Below are positions 36,148 through 48,870 of a stretch of 64,000 bases of DNA, piece after piece. Position numbers and translations under genes: made by a program. Origin of the DNA: Cinnamomum chago (Eukaryota > Streptophyta > Magnoliopsida > Laurales > Lauraceae); NCBI GenBank assembly GCA_038049695.1, contig CP142453.1, forward strand, positions 19,906,001 through 19,970,000, given 5' to 3'. The notes under the pieces are model-generated. The model did not search any database. It saw nothing but the letters and a program-made list of their open reading frames with translations, and was not told the DNA's origin. Each line of letters starts with the position of its first letter. Position 1 is the first letter of the stretch.

Positions 36148-37995
36148 ATGGATGTCTATCGAGAAGGCACTTCAACCAATAAGCCTCCTCTGCTGGATGG
36201 TTCTAATTATGCTTATTGGAAAGCCAGAATGGTTGCCTTTGTAAAAGCCATAGATCTGAAAGTCTGGAAATCTATTGAGAAAGGCTATTCCTTGCCCACT
36301 GTTACTACTGATGGGAAAACCAGTTTTAAATCTGAAGAACAGTGGACAAAGGATGAAGAATTGGCAGCCACTTGCAACTCCAGGGCTTTGAATGCTATTT
36401 ATAATGGAGTTAGCATATCTGAGTTTCGTAGAATTTCTACATGTACTACTGCAAAAGAAGCTTGGGATATTCTGCAGACTGTGCATGAAGGGACTGACAC
36501 TGTCAAACAGTCGAAACTTCAGAAATTGTATACAGCTTTTGAAACCATAAAGATGGAAGATGATGAAACTTTTGATGAGTTTAATTCAAAGCTGAATACA
36601 ATTGTGAATGATACCTTTACTTTGGGAGAGCCAATTCCTGAAAATAGAGTTGTAAAAAAGATTCTGCGGTCTCTTCCAGAAAGGTTTGATGCAAATGTTG
36701 TGGCCATAGAAGAGAATAAAAATCTAAATATTCTCAAAGCTGAAGAATTAGTTGGCAACCTTCAGACTTTTGAAGCAAACCTAAGGAACAATGGAAAATC
36801 AAAATCCAAAGGTGTTGCTTTGAGAGCCTCCAAAGAATCATACAAGAAAATTTCTAGTGATTCTGAGTCTGATTCTGAGGAGATTGATCCCCAAGTTGCT
36901 GTTGAGTTTATGAAGCAATTTCAAGCGTTCATGAAGGGGAAGAAAAGTAATTTGAAGATCCCTAAAAATTTTGTAAAGAAGAAAACTACTAAAGGGATTA
37001 AATGTTTTGAGTGTCATGGTTATGGACACATTGCTAGTGACTGTGCTAACAAGAAACCAAAGAAGAAGGCTTTCAATCTGACTTGGGATGATGATACTTC
37101 TGAGGAAGATAAAAAATCTGAGTCTGAGAAGCCTGATGCTAGCAAAGAAAAATTCATGGCATTCATGGCAACATCAGTTTCTGCTACTCCACTTGTTTCT
37201 GATGAAGAGACTGATCCAGATGTTAGTGAGTCAGAGACAGAACATGATTGGCAAGCTGAATATCATATATTGTTTGCAAAGACCATGAAGATGCTCAAGA
37301 TGAATGAAAAAGTGACTACAAGTTGGAAAGAATCTGAAGAGCAGAATACTTCTTTAAAAACTGAATTGTCTGAAGCTCTTACAAAAGTGAGTCACTTAGA
37401 GGCTGAAAATAACAAATTGGCAGATGAATTGACTGCGGAAGCACAAAAGTGTGTTTTGATTAATCATGATATGAAGATCTTGAAAGCTGAAAATACCGAT
37501 TTGCAAGGAAGACTCAAGATGGTTCTTTCTGAGTTGGATACAAGCAAGGCTTCCCTAAACAGGATGAATGCTGGGTCTAAAAAACTTGATGACATCCTGT
37601 GCAGTCAAAAGGCAAAGAATAATATGCATGGCATTGGCTACGCTGACGGAGCATCTACATCAAAAGCCAAAGGTAATAATTGCTTTGTTCAAAATTCAGT
37701 TGTTACTAATTCTGTTGGTTCTGTTACAAATACAGATGCCAAGAAAAAGAATGTGCCACGTCCTGAACGTATACCCACGTGTCATCACTGTGGAATAAAA
37801 GGGCACATTCGACCCCATTGCAATAAGCTGCGAAAGTCTCCAAACCAAAAGCAATGGAAAAAGCAGAAGGAAGCGTCACCTATGAAAACCAAAGCTGTCT
37901 GGGTCAAGAAAGAAGACCTTCCATCTGTCTTGGTACACACTATGCTGAACTATCTGAAAATGCAAGTGTGTGTGCCAAAGATTCATCACCCCTGA
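36148..37995 (+). CDS. gag of the gag-only copia-like element
   Basis: A single open frame of 615 residues from MDVYREGTSTNKPPLL. The N-terminus has the copia gag pattern LDGSNYAYWKARM and W-rich segments (DUF4219/UBN2-like). A first zinc knuckle, CFECHGYGHIASDC, lies near residue 285; an acidic, Ser-rich part and a coiled coil (ALTKVSHLEAENNKLADEL) follow; a second knuckle, CHHCGIKGHIRPHC, lies near residue 545; and a basic tail ends at HHP. Long gags with two separate knuckles occur in some copia lineages. The frame also opens upstream at 36094, but the ATG at 36148 matches gag starts of this type. Confidence 0.85.
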   Translation: MDVYREGTSTNKPPLLDGSNYAYWKARMVAFVKAIDLKVWKSIEKGYSLPTVTTDGKTSFKSEEQWTKDEELAATCNSRALNAIYNGVSISEFRRISTCTTAKEAWDILQTVHEGTDTVKQSKLQKLYTAFETIKMEDDETFDEFNSKLNTIVNDTFTLGEPIPENRVVKKILRSLPERFDANVVAIEENKNLNILKAEELVGNLQTFEANLRNNGKSKSKGVALRASKESYKKISSDSESDSEEIDPQVAVEFMKQFQAFMKGKKSNLKIPKNFVKKKTTKGIKCFECHGYGHIASDCANKKPKKKAFNLTWDDDTSEEDKKSESEKPDASKEKFMAFMATSVSATPLVSDEETDPDVSESETEHDWQAEYHILFAKTMKMLKMNEKVTTSWKESEEQNTSLKTELSEALTKVSHLEAENNKLADELTAEAQKCVLINHDMKILKAENTDLQGRLKMVLSELDTSKASLNRMNAGSKKLDDILCSQKAKNNMHGIGYADGASTSKAKGNNCFVQNSVVTNSVGSVTNTDAKKKNVPRPERIPTCHHCGIKGHIRPHCNKLRKSPNQKQWKKQKEASPMKTKAVWVKKEDLPSVLVHTMLNYLKMQVCVPKIHHP

Positions 37996-40839
37996 TCTAC
38001 AAGATCAAGCCCCCACCCCAATGCTGATACGAAGCTCATCTTGAGGGGGAGTCTATTTAGGGGGAGCTGCAGAATTCAGATTGACAGAAGCTGCTTGAAG
38101 AAACTTGTTTGTCAATTGTGGACAAAAAGGGGGAGAATACTGAAGCCAGGGGGAGAAACAAGCAACAAAGATCTACAGATGCTGATTTTTTTTAAATTCA
38201 ATGTATTTTGGGTTTTTCTTTTGGGTAGATCATTTGTATTGTTCTAGGGAGTTTTGTCCATGAATTGCCAAAGGGGGAGATTGTTAGTATTTTTATTGGC
38301 TAATTCATGGGTTGGACAAAACTCTGGGTCCATTGAGTTGTATTTTCTATTTTATTTTAGAATGGACTGTGGATGTGTCGCCGGAAGAGCTGAAGTGAAG
38401 AATAGAAGAAAAGAAGACCGGACGAAATCCCTCAGGTCCGATCGATCGGAGCCTCAGACTGATCGATCGGTTTAAAAAGGCTTACAGTTATTTGTCAGTC
38501 CGATCGATCGGTCTGCACAGTCCGATCGATCGGACAGCGTGCAGAGTTCGGGAAAGTCTACTTTCTAATTAGATTTAGTTTCCTTTTGAGACTATCTTTC
38601 CCAGTTTGAGTCCTACTTGTGCACAAAGTCTAAGGCACGAATTTTGGGCTATTTATAGGGTGTTTCTCTCAACCCTAAAAGATCACCACAACTCTCATTA
38701 ATCTGAGTCAGAGATATTTTAGAGAGAGTTAATCTCTAGAGCCATTGAGAGATTATTCTGAAGGGCTGCTCTAGAAAGTTGTTGCTGCTTCTACCTTCTT
38801 GTAGAAGATTGATCATCTTGGTTGACAAGGTGTGAGGAGATCAAGTAAGGAGAACGGGGCGCGGTGGATGTCGTGTCAGTGGATTCTTTGCAAGAAGAAC
38901 TACAGTCCTTGGGTCGAGGTACAGACTTAGGTAAAGGAGCTTGTGAGTATATCTTGTAGCTGTTCGTTATCTCTTGATTTCTGGTTCGTGGTTTTTCTCC
39001 CTGGATAGGGTTTCCACGTTAAAAATTGTATCTGCCTTCTTGTGGTGTGTGATTGGTAGATAGCTAGTTCTATATTGTCTGATTGATTTATTTCCGCTGC
39101 ATTGATTGGTTAAATAGAACTAGTAATCCATTCTGGTAGCCCCATATAGAAACTTTCATCCACGTTAGGCATCTGCTATAAACGCTCCAAGCAATGGAGT
39201 AATGTAGCATGTGCCCCCCCAATTTGTAACATTATTTGATGCTGCGGTAGTCCCCTGGTTGAGACGTTGCTCAAAATAATTCACCAAATTGGAGCTCATG
39301 CCGTAATATGCCAATCTTTCACAAAATTCATTTCCTGTGAAAATGCATGTGTTGAAATTAAGATTCAAGTACTTCACAATTTAATGTAAACAAGTCTCTA
39401 TTGAGAGAAGTGGAATACCACAACAGCAACATAACATACTGAAAATGTTTTATCTGGGACTCAGATAAATTTGATGAAGAGTTATGTGAAGTGCTGAATC
39501 TTAAATGGTTGCATACAAGTATTTCACCATTGTTATAAGTTCCAAGCAAGTAAAATCAGGTCCCCAAAGGAATAGGAAATGGATGTATACCGAGGATGAA
39601 GCGGCAGGCCTTCCAGCTCCCTGTATTCTTCTTAACAATAGGATTGTTATGAAGATCCACAGTCCCATCTTTTGTGTAAATATCATCTTCTACAACTGGG
39701 GTCTCACCATTTTTGTAGTTGTGAGTTTCTGCCATGAATTTCTTGTAGATGAGGCACTCCTATTCAGTTGAATGTGTTCTCAAACTCCAACATCAGCATA
39801 AAGGAATTAGTGTGCACGTGCATTAAACAGAGATTTTTTTTTTTCACTTTCATTGAGAGATCAACAATTAGGAGTGTTTGAACCAGGTGATTGAGAGGGG
39901 CCTGGCCCATCCATTGTAGGCCATCATTATCCAATAGTTATGGACTATGCTCTTCCATAGAATTAAAAAATGCCGGGTCTTGCAAGTTGCAATGGATCAT
40001 TCCTCTTATGATTAAATCATATGGAAGAAGCTCATGTAAGGAAATTAATTGAGGCCCATTACTTGGACCACAAGTCCTTTCCTTTCTAGAAGTGTGGTCA
40101 TAATAGGAATTCTGTTTTCATAGGATACATATGCTATAATTACTCAAAAAGGTTTCCTAATGAGATAGTTTTCTTAATATTCTCTACCTTGATGGACGGT
40201 TGAGATTAAATCTAAAGTAAACATAATTGGGAAATTTGGTCCTCTCTCCACCTATAAATAAAGCCTTTGGTCCATCACAAAGGTTACACACAAAATCAAC
40301 ACATTAAGGTTTATAGGCAAGGAGAGAGAAACCAAAACCATTCATCCAGCCTCTTCTTCGACGGATCTCAACAACAGCGCCAGACAGCAGGATCGGAAAG
40401 CTCTCTGCATCAGGATGTCTGGAGGTACTCTTCAACCTATTTAAGGTTAAATCTTACCTGTGATTATCATGTTGTTCACGATCTTAGGGTTCATGTTAAT
40501 AATGATATAACATGTGGTATCAGAGCATGGTTTAAGAACACATGATCGTCCATTAATTAGGGTAACTTCTGCAACGATTTATTGATCCAATTATTTTAGC
40601 CTGCATGAATGGTTTAGATTTATGTTATTCCGCAATTTCAATTTGACCACGACTGTTTGATCGTGATTTATTTAAAGTTTTGAATTTTTTTTTATTATGA
40701 TGCATAAAACTCCTGCGTAAGTTGGAAAAAAAATAAATTTCGGGACTGCCTCCCCGAACCCCGCCATTATGGTCAGCGGCCCGGCTCCATGCCCTTGGAT
40801 GTCTCAATGGGAAAATCACATGGCCCTCTAGGATGGCAT

Positions 40840-41275
40840 ACTGACTTTTGCCTGATAAATGCTGGGGCTAAAAGATCAGTGTCAATTCTCTGGATTGGTC
40901 AAAACTGGATGATTGGAAGTTGGTTCAACGAGGCACTGTTAGTGGTAGCTGTACTGATGGTCACCGTGGCCTTTCAAGCTGGAATGAACCCTCCAGGAAC
41001 AATGCTACACCTATGCTGGCCAATCGGTCATGTCCCACGTGGATCGGGAACGATATAGAACATTCTCTACCTTAAACGAATTTACACTTTTATCATCGAT
41101 CTTTGTCATCGTACTGCTGTTAAAAGAATACTTTGTCAAATCCCCGTTCTACAAGTTGCTTGCAATCAGCTACACATTTTTTCCGGTTTGCACTATGTGG
41201 GCGGCCTTTGCTCAGCCTCAACGTCGGACTGCTCTCCGAGGCCCGGCCTCCTTATCAGTACTTTTCATATATTGA
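40840..41275 (+). pseudogene. Captured ankyrin/PGG-domain membrane protein fragment inside the copia leader
   Basis: Between the primer-binding site and gag, one frame reads NWMIGSWFNEALLVVAVLMV followed by TVAFQAGMNPPG. This matches the PGG domain of plant ankyrin-repeat membrane proteins, whose usual form is ALLVVATLIATVTFQAGLNPPGG. A neighbouring frame reads YRTFSTLNEFTLLSSIFVIV and further hydrophobic residues, resembling the next membrane segment of the same proteins. Nothing in a copia leader normally looks like this. It is probably a fragment of a host gene carried by the element, in the same sense as gag. No ankyrin repeats are visible, and the frames do not form a whole gene. Confidence 0.6.
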
Positions 41276-41671
41276 ATGATCTATCATGAATGCATGTAAC
41301 ATATAATGTTTTTGTTCATATTAAGTTATTTTGATCACCAAACTTGTATGCTTATGGTTAGGTCTCACCACAGTGACCCTAATAATTAAACACTGATATT
41401 TGGCCCTAATAGTACCATCATGATGTTTACATTACATATTGTTCAAGCGCATGAAACTTTTAGTCGCCCACAGGTGGATTATATTCATACGTTTGAACAA
41501 TAATTAAAGAGTGTTTGTTCATAATTAAGAGTAACATCACTCATTAGCACCACCTTGAATATGACGACCTTAGATGGTATAATGTGTAGAAATTATGGTG
41601 ACTACCCACAGGAGCACCTAAATTTGTTATCGTATATATTCATATCTTATGCATGTGTTGTCTTATTTTAA

Positions 41672-44600
41672 TTGAAGCCTTATTGTTGTTTCTCTATTAC
41701 AGTTGTTGTACCCATTAATCTGAATTCGCATGCTACCTCTGTCACTAAGCTCAATGGAACCAACTTTTCAGAATGGAAAGAGCAAGTTGAGTTCACATTG
41801 GGGGTACTCGAACTGGATATGGCTCTTCTTAAAGATAAGCCAGCTTCACTCACTGAAAAAAGTACCCCTGACGAAAAGGCCCTCTTTAATACTTGGGAGA
41901 GGTCTGACAGACTAAGCACCATGTTTATGCGAATGACTATTGCCACCAACATCAAAACATCACTTCCCACACCTGAGAATGCTAAGGACTATATGAAGGC
42001 CATTGAAGATAGGTTTAAGACTGCAGACAAATCCCTTGCTGGGAAACTAATGGCAGATCTTACAACCATGAAGTTTGATGGCACTCGCTCAATGCATGAG
42101 CATGTCATTGAGATGACCAACCTTGCTGCTAAACTCAAGAATTTGGGATTATCAGTGGATGAGGCTTTTCTCGTCCAATTTATCCTAAATAGTTTACCTC
42201 CTCAGTACGGGCCTTTCCAAATTCACTACAACACTATTACGGACAAGTGGACAGTAAATGAATTGGCTAATAAACTGGTTCAAGAGGAGGCCAGGCTGAA
42301 TCAACAAGGTATTAAAGTAGCTCATCTCGATCAAGGAGCTGGACATAAAGCTGGGAAAAAGAATAAATCAGGCCAGAAAAGGGCACCACCCAGACCTAAT
42401 GAGGCTAGTCAAAACCCCAAGAAGAAAAAGAAGGAAAACGTATGCAGATTTTGCAAGAAACCTGGACATTTTCAGGCAGACTGCATTAAACGTAAAGAAT
42501 GGTTCGAAAAGAAAGGTAACCCTATGGGTTTCGTAAGTTATTTCGAATCAAATCTTACTTATGTTTCTTATGGTACTTGGTGGATTGACACTGGTGCTAA
42601 TGTTCATGTTTCCAATACAATGCAGGGATTCCTTACGATCCAAACCATAAACCCAAGTGAGAACTATCTTTTTATGGGGAACAAAGACAAAGCTCCAGTT
42701 GAAGCTATTGGCACTTTTCGTCTTGTTTTAGATAGCGGTTATCAGTTAGACTTATGTCAAACTCTTTATGTTCCGTCTATTTCTCGTAATTTGGTTTCTG
42801 TAAGCGCACTTGATAAAGTTGGTTATTCGTTTGAAGTAGGAAATGGTAATTTCAGTTTATTTAAAAATTCTAGTCGCATTGGTTCTGGAATATTGACTGA
42901 CGGGCTATACAAGTTACATCTTAATAGTCCATTTACTGAAACTAATCTTACCCTGCATTCTAAGGAAACAAAACGAAAGTCATCTAAAACGACTCTTATT
43001 TCTTGTGGCATAAAAGACTGGGTCACATATCCAGTGAAAGAATCAAACGATTATAAAAAGATGGTGTCCTTCCGGATCTAGATTTTACTAATATTACAGT
43101 ATGTGTGGATTGTATTAAAGGCAAAACAACAAAACACACAAAGAAAGGAGCCACAAGAAGTACTCAGCTTCTTGAAATTATTCATACAGACATTTGCGGA
43201 CCCTTTGATGTTCCAACCTTTGGGGGAGAAAAATACTTCATTACCTTTATTGATGATTACTCACGTTACTGTTACCTATACTTGTTGCATGACAAATCTC
43301 AGTCTGTGGATGCTGTACAAGTATTCATTACTGAAGTCGAAAGGCAACTAGATAGAAAAGTGAAAATCATAAGGTCAGATAGAGGTGGTGAGTTTTATGG
43401 TAGGTATGATGAAACAGGACAGCATCCTGGACCTTTTGCAAAACTCCTCAAAAAAAAAACTTGGAATTGTTGCCCAATACACGACGCCTGGTTCTCCATG
43501 GCAGAATGGTGTAGCTGAAAGGCGAAATCGTACATACATGGAAATGGTTAGATCCATGATGAGTCATGCCAACTTACCTATATCCTTGTGGATGGATGCT
43601 CTACGCACAGCTGTTTATATCTTGAATAGGGTTCCTAGTAAGGCAGTTCCAAAGACACCTTTTGAACTGTGGAAAGGATGGAAACCTAGTTTAAGACATC
43701 TCCAAATTTGGGGTTGCCCAGCTGAGGCTAGAGTCTACAATCCACATGAAAAGAAATTGGACCTTAAAACGATCAGTGATTACTTTATAGGTTACCCAGA
43801 AAAGTCTAAAGGATTTAGGTTTTACTGCCCTAACCATAGTACGAGAATTGTTGAAACCGGTAATGCTAGATTCTTTGAAAATGGTGAAATCAGTGGGAGT
43901 AATAAACCTAAAAATGTGATCATTCAGGAAATCAGGGTACCTATCCCTTTACCCTCTATTCCGAAAGATGTTGGAAATCCTCCCGTTGTTATACCATTTA
44001 ACAATGAGGAAAATCCAATAAATGATCAACAACTCCATAATGAGATTGTCACCAATGAACATATGGATGAAGCACCAGAGGAACCAGCATTAAGAAGGTC
44101 TCAAAGACAAAAGAGATCAGCTATTTCCGATGATTACATGCTTTACCAAGTAGAATCTGAAGAAGGGACAATTAAAGATCCGGTTTCTTATTCACAAGCC
44201 ATTAAGGATGTTAATTCTAGTAAATGGATTGATGCCATGAAGGAAGAATTGAAATCTATGGATGAAAATCGAGTATGGGAAGTTGTTCAATTGCCTCCAG
44301 GACACAAACCAGTTGGCTGTAAATGGGTCTTCAAGACCAAACGCGACTGCAAAGGCAATATTGAACGACATAAAGCTAGACTTGTTGCCAAAGGTTTTAA
44401 TCAGAAAGAAGGCATTGATTATACTGAGACTTTTTCCCCTGTGTCCAGGAAGGATTCTCTTAGAATTATCATGGCATTAGTAGCTCATTATGACCTCGAG
44501 TTACATCAAATGGATGTGAAAACTGCCTTTCTTAATGGAGACTTGGAAGAAGAAGTCTACATGCGTCAACCTGAAGGCTTCATAATTGAAGGTCAGGAAG

Positions 44601-45748
44601 ACATGGTCTGCAAACTTAAGAAATCAATATATGGACTGAAGCAAGCTTCGAGGCAATGGTACCTAAAGTTTCATGAAATCATTACTGCCTTCGATTTCAA
44701 AGAAAACATAGTTGACCCTTGCATATACCTCAAGATCAGTGGGAGCAAGTTCATATTTTTGGTTCTGTATGTTGATGACATATTACTGGCTAGTAGCGAC
44801 CTTGGTTTGTTACATGAAACAAAGGATTATCTCTTTAAGAACTTTGAAATGAAAGATATGGGTGAGGCTTCCTATGTGATAGGAATAGAAATATTCCGTG
44901 ATAGGTCACTTGGTATTTTGGGATTGTCTCAGCAAGCATATATTGACAAAGTTCTAGAGAGATTTGGCATGATGACATGTTCCTCTAGTCCTGTTCCACT
45001 GCATAAAGGAGACAAGCTTGATCTTACGCAGTGTCCACAGAACGAATTGGAACGTAAAGAAATGGAAAAATATCCTTATGCTTCTCTTGTAGGAAGTTTG
45101 ATGTATGCACAGGTCTGTACAAGACCTGACATTAGTCATGCTGTAGGCATGCTGGGTAGATTTCAAAGTAACCCAGGAATCGCTCATTGGAAAGCTGCAA
45201 AGAAAGTACTGAGATACCTCAAGGGAACAAGGAATTATATGCCCACATACAGAAAATCAAGTCACCTACAGGTGACTGGTTATTCGGATTCAGATTTTGC
45301 TGGATGTCCTGACACCAGACTTTGCACTCTTGGCTATGTGTATCTCTTATGTGGAGGAGCAATATCATGGAAAAGCCAGAAATCCGAGTTGCTTTACACA
45401 TCCACCATGATGGCTGAATATGTGGCATGTTATGAGGCTGCAATTCAAGGAACATGGTTGCGTAATTTTATCACTCAGTTTGGAGCCTTGAGTTTCATCT
45501 CTAAGCCATTAACTATTTACTGTGACAATGACGCTGCAACCTTTTTCTCCAAGCATGACAGGATATCTAAGGGATCCAAACACATGGACCTTAAATATCT
45601 ATCACTGAAGCAAGATGTTAGATTACAGAAATTTGTCATTGAGTCTATACGTACAGATTTCATGGTCGCAGACATATTCACGAAAGGACTACCTCCAAAG
45701 ACCTTTCAGGGACATACTGAAAGCATGGGTCTTCAAGATAGTTCTTAA
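41672..45748 (+). pseudogene. gag-pol of the copia element
   Basis: Parts in order: gag with LNGTNFSEWKEQVEF, UBN2-type body and zinc knuckle CRFCKKPGHFQADC (near 42450); protease with WWIDTGANVHV (near 42580); integrase with EIIHTDICGPF (near 43177) and [18 protein letters not shown] (near 43485); reverse transcriptase with [11 protein letters not shown] (near 44315) and YVDDILLAS (near 44770); and RNase H with YSDSDFAGC (near 45285) and the final motif [10 protein letters not shown]. Integrase before RT is diagnostic for Ty1/copia. Broken, about two interruptions. Confidence 0.92.
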
Positions 45749-47456
45749 TTATCATTTTCTGCCATTATATTTCTGTACTTGTATATGACATTTATTGAGC
45801 TCTTAATGCAATTCTACATCTACTATTTCTGTTTTTCCATTGTGTACATAATTATGTTTGGATAAATGATGAACAGAAACAGTCTTTAAACAAAGACATT
45901 ATGAGACCATTATGTAAATCTCATCTTATGGTCTAGTTATGACGGTTGTAAATGACGTAGTACATGGAAGTAAACATGTTGCAAAATAATATGTGCACGC
46001 CATGACTCTCATTAACAACCGAATTAGCCAAGACACTTATACTAACCGACTAAAGGAGTGTTTAGCATATAATGCGCGCCTTATGATTCCTAAAAATGAA
46101 AACATTAATGGATCTTCCTATTGACCAAGTGGGAGACTGTAAGGAAATTAATTGAGGCCCATTACTTGGACCACAAGTCCTTTCCTTTCTAGAAGTGTGG
46201 TCATAATAGGAATTCTGTTTTCATAGGATACATATGCTATAATTACTCAAAAAGGTTTCCTAATGAGATAGTTTCCTTAATATTCTCTACCTTGATGGAC
46301 GGTTGAGATTAAATCTAAAGTAAACATAATTGGGAAATTTGGTCCTCTCTCCACCTATAAATAAAGCCTTTGGTCCATCACAAAGGTTACACACAAAATC
46401 AACACAGTAAGGTTTATAGGCAAGGAGAGAGAAACCAAAACCATTCATCCAGCCTCTTCTTCGACGGATCTCAACAACAGCGCCAGACAGCAGGATCAGA
46501 AAGCTCTCTGCATCAGGATGTCTGGAGGTACTCTTCAACCTATTTAAGGTTAAATCTTACCTGTGATTATCATGTTGTTCACGATCTTAGGGTTCATGTT
46601 AATAATGATATAACAGCTCATATAGTAATGAATATGCTATACCACTGGAAAGACCATTAATTTGAGAACAAATCACAGAGAATGTATTTTAATTAATGAA
46701 ACATGCAATCAACTACACCTCCCTATTTTAGTGACAATGTAATTTGAAAAATATGATATAGTAAAAACATACAATATTGATATCTTTGTGGTAAACCAAA
46801 TTTAGAATAACTAGATTATCAAAGCTTAATTGATTATATCAACCTAATTCATAGTTTAACTAATTTGCATTTGAGTTCGCAATTTATAATTTGAGACTTG
46901 ATTTGGTTTTAAAATTCAATGGGATAGGTTCATTTCATTCGCTTTTTAATTCATTTGATTTAGAGTTTGCGTTCAATGAGTTTGAAGAACTAATGTGTGA
47001 GTCACTTATAATCCACCATTGGGACTCACATCTAAAACCCTAACCGCTGAGAAAATAGTCCTTCCTTATATTGACTAGGGGCCAAGTCAACCTCATCAAT
47101 GTTGGGCCCACAATCAAATTGATTATGTGTAAAACACCTAACTAAAAATAATAAAATTTCATGCTTTACGGGTAACCAGTCTTTTAATGTGGAACCAACT
47201 TCAATTAGAGTTAGATATGGGCTCATGGTTATAAAAGGGATTTTTGCTGTTAGTAGCTTGGATTTCTTAGATGGGCCTCACTAATTGGATTCACAAAAAT
47301 CTGGATGAGAACAACTCAGAAATGAGGGGTCAACTCCTATTGGAGTTAAATTCGGGGACATCTAGCTAGTTTATGGTAGAGGTGTTTATTAATTTTGAAT
47401 GGCTCAGATTTTCGATAAGAGAGCCGAGAGCCTACTCTCATACTCAAAATCAGGAA

Positions 47457-47459
<3 letters not shown>

Positions 47460-47493
<34 letters not shown>
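47460..47493. repeat. GA microsatellite
   Basis: A run of GA dinucleotides of about 34 bp, without interruption, in intergenic DNA. Confidence 0.9.
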
Positions 47494-47497
<4 letters not shown>

Positions 47498-48418
47498 AAC
47501 CCAATGGCGAAATTCTCTTGCATTTTATAATAAATTCCTTTTTTATTGGTGATAATAATAATAGTAACAATAAAAAAAAATGCCCCTTGCTCTTGCCTAC
47601 CTAATTAATTGAATTTACTTAGCTTTAGAATGATATTTTTATTTATTTTTTGGTGAAAGATGAATAAGAACCTGGCAGAGAAGCATACTTACTGAAGAAA
47701 TTGGAATGCTCACAGAAGAAGATAAGAGCGACTTGGGAGTCACAAGAACGGATAGGGAGATCGGTTTTGCGAATAAGAGGGACAAAGCAAGACGTGTTTA
47801 TAAATGGTTAAGAGAATCTGAGTTTTCTCCCACATTGACTTGACTCAAGGAAAAAAAATCTCCTGTTTTCTCACTCTAAACTGTGGGAAGAGGCTAACTG
47901 CAGTCAATAACCATTTATGGTAATGTGAATGTAGGAAGGAAAAAAAAAACCACAGTGCAAGAGAGATCCTATTAGTACCAAAACCCTTTTTTCTTTTACC
48001 CCTTTTCTTCATTTTTGGCTTTGTTTGTATGGATTTGAATTCCTAAAAGCTCTAATATTTGTATTCTTATTAAAGTGGCTAAAATCCAAGAAACAAAAAT
48101 AAAGATCCTCAAATGACTATCAAATAATCTCTGAATTTAAATCCTAGATAAATCTTATCCATGTACATCTCCACCTTAATATCCTTCCCCGTTTCCTCTT
48201 TGATAATTCTTTATTGAAACCAATCTCATGATGAATTGCTAAAAATTCAATTCCAAACAAATTGTCTCTAAGTAATAAAATATTTAGAGTGCAGAAGAGA
48301 CCATTCATTAACCACCAAAACACATAAGCAATGGACACAAACAACTACAACAAACAAAACAAAAACATCAAGCTATGCCATTCAGGTTCCTGGACACATG
48401 AAAGCATCTAAACATGAT

Positions 48419-48420
48419 AT

Positions 48421-48473
<53 letters not shown>

Positions 48474-48474
48474 A
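48419..48474. repeat. AT microsatellite
   Basis: Alternating AT run of about 50 bp with one break near the end. Confidence 0.9.
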
Positions 48475-48870
48475 AGAAACAATATTTCCAATATCAACCA
48501 AAAAAAGAGTCTAAGGTCCAATCCATGCCTCCATTTACTGCGTTAAGTATTTTACATGACACCCATAAGTGTTACTTCCTTGGATGTATATCATTTGTGT
48601 CCTCCCAAAGTTATATTTGTTTTCTCAAAGTTCCTTCTCCTTTCCTTCCTTCCTTCCTTCTCCTTTTCCTTCTTTTGGGTTCTTTTGTTGAAACTAAACT
48701 ATCTGCTCTGGTTCTTATAACTAAGAAAGAACTAACAGTAGTTTCAAGACAGCAATAGTCTAAGAGAGTAATGGCAGTAGTTTCACCCAGCTTTCTCTCC
48801 TTAGTCTATACTCTATAAGAATTATTCTGACTGAATGAGCTGGCACCCCGTATATAGGGTCACCATGCTT

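Larger units (their letters stand above)
35216..39158 (+). mobile_element. Young gag-only LTR retrotransposon (TR-GAG type, copia-like) in NPF exon 2
   Basis: LTRs of 877 bp (35216-36092 and 38282-39158) start TGTTAG and end TTTCA, and differ at about three positions by eye. The target-site duplication TCCAC is perfect (35211-35215, 39159-39163). A primer-binding site (GGTATCAGAGAGGG) follows the left LTR, and a polypurine tract (AAAGGGGGAGA) precedes the right one. The inner part holds one long gag frame and no protease, integrase or RT. It looks whole for a gag-only element. With 0.3% LTR difference it is the youngest or among the youngest insertions here (order of 0.1-1 million years, depending on the rate assumed). 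Confidence 0.92.
31526..39735 (-). pseudogene. NRT1/PTR family (NPF8-like) transporter pseudogene
   Basis: Three exons of a proton-coupled peptide/nitrate transporter are readable. Exon 1 (39735-39591) starts MAETHNYKNG and contains GTVDLHNNP and GSWKACRFILG before a GT donor. Exon 2 (39334 to 39164, then 35210 to about 35175) has the family signature NEFCERLAYYGMSSNLVNYF, then NWGGTCYITPLLGAFIADA and RYWTIATFSSIYVL. Exon 3 (31786 to about 31526) has [23 protein letters not shown] and FYLSINVGALL. The order matches NPF8/PTR2 proteins of about 580 residues, but everything after GALL (more than half of the protein, including most membrane helices) is missing. In exon 2 the codon after IADA is TAA where the family has YLGRYW. 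A gag-only LTR element lies in exon 2 and another LTR element in the exon 2-3 intron; a copia element sits about 300 bp upstream of the start. Confidence 0.88.
40035..46615 (+). mobile_element. Ty1/copia element upstream of the NPF pseudogene
   Basis: LTRs of 478 bp (40035-40512 and 46138-46615) start TGTAAGGAAATT and end ATATAACA, and differ at about three positions. The target-site duplication GCTCA is perfect (40030-40034, 46616-46620). The primer-binding site TGGTATCAGAGCATGG begins at 40515, and a purine tract AAGTGGGAGAC precedes the right LTR. The LTRs contain a TATA motif (CTATAAATA, near 40252). The domain order gag-protease-integrase-RT-RNase H is that of copia. A 1.1-kb leader before gag contains an apparent host-gene fragment. 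The coding part is broken with about two interruptions. The insertion is young (LTR difference about 0.6%). Confidence 0.93.
46616..48870. other. Intergenic region without recognised genes
   Basis: A/T-rich DNA following the copia element. It holds a GA microsatellite (about 47460-47493) and an AT microsatellite (about 48419-48474). Short open frames show no domains. Nothing else was recognised. Confidence 0.55.
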
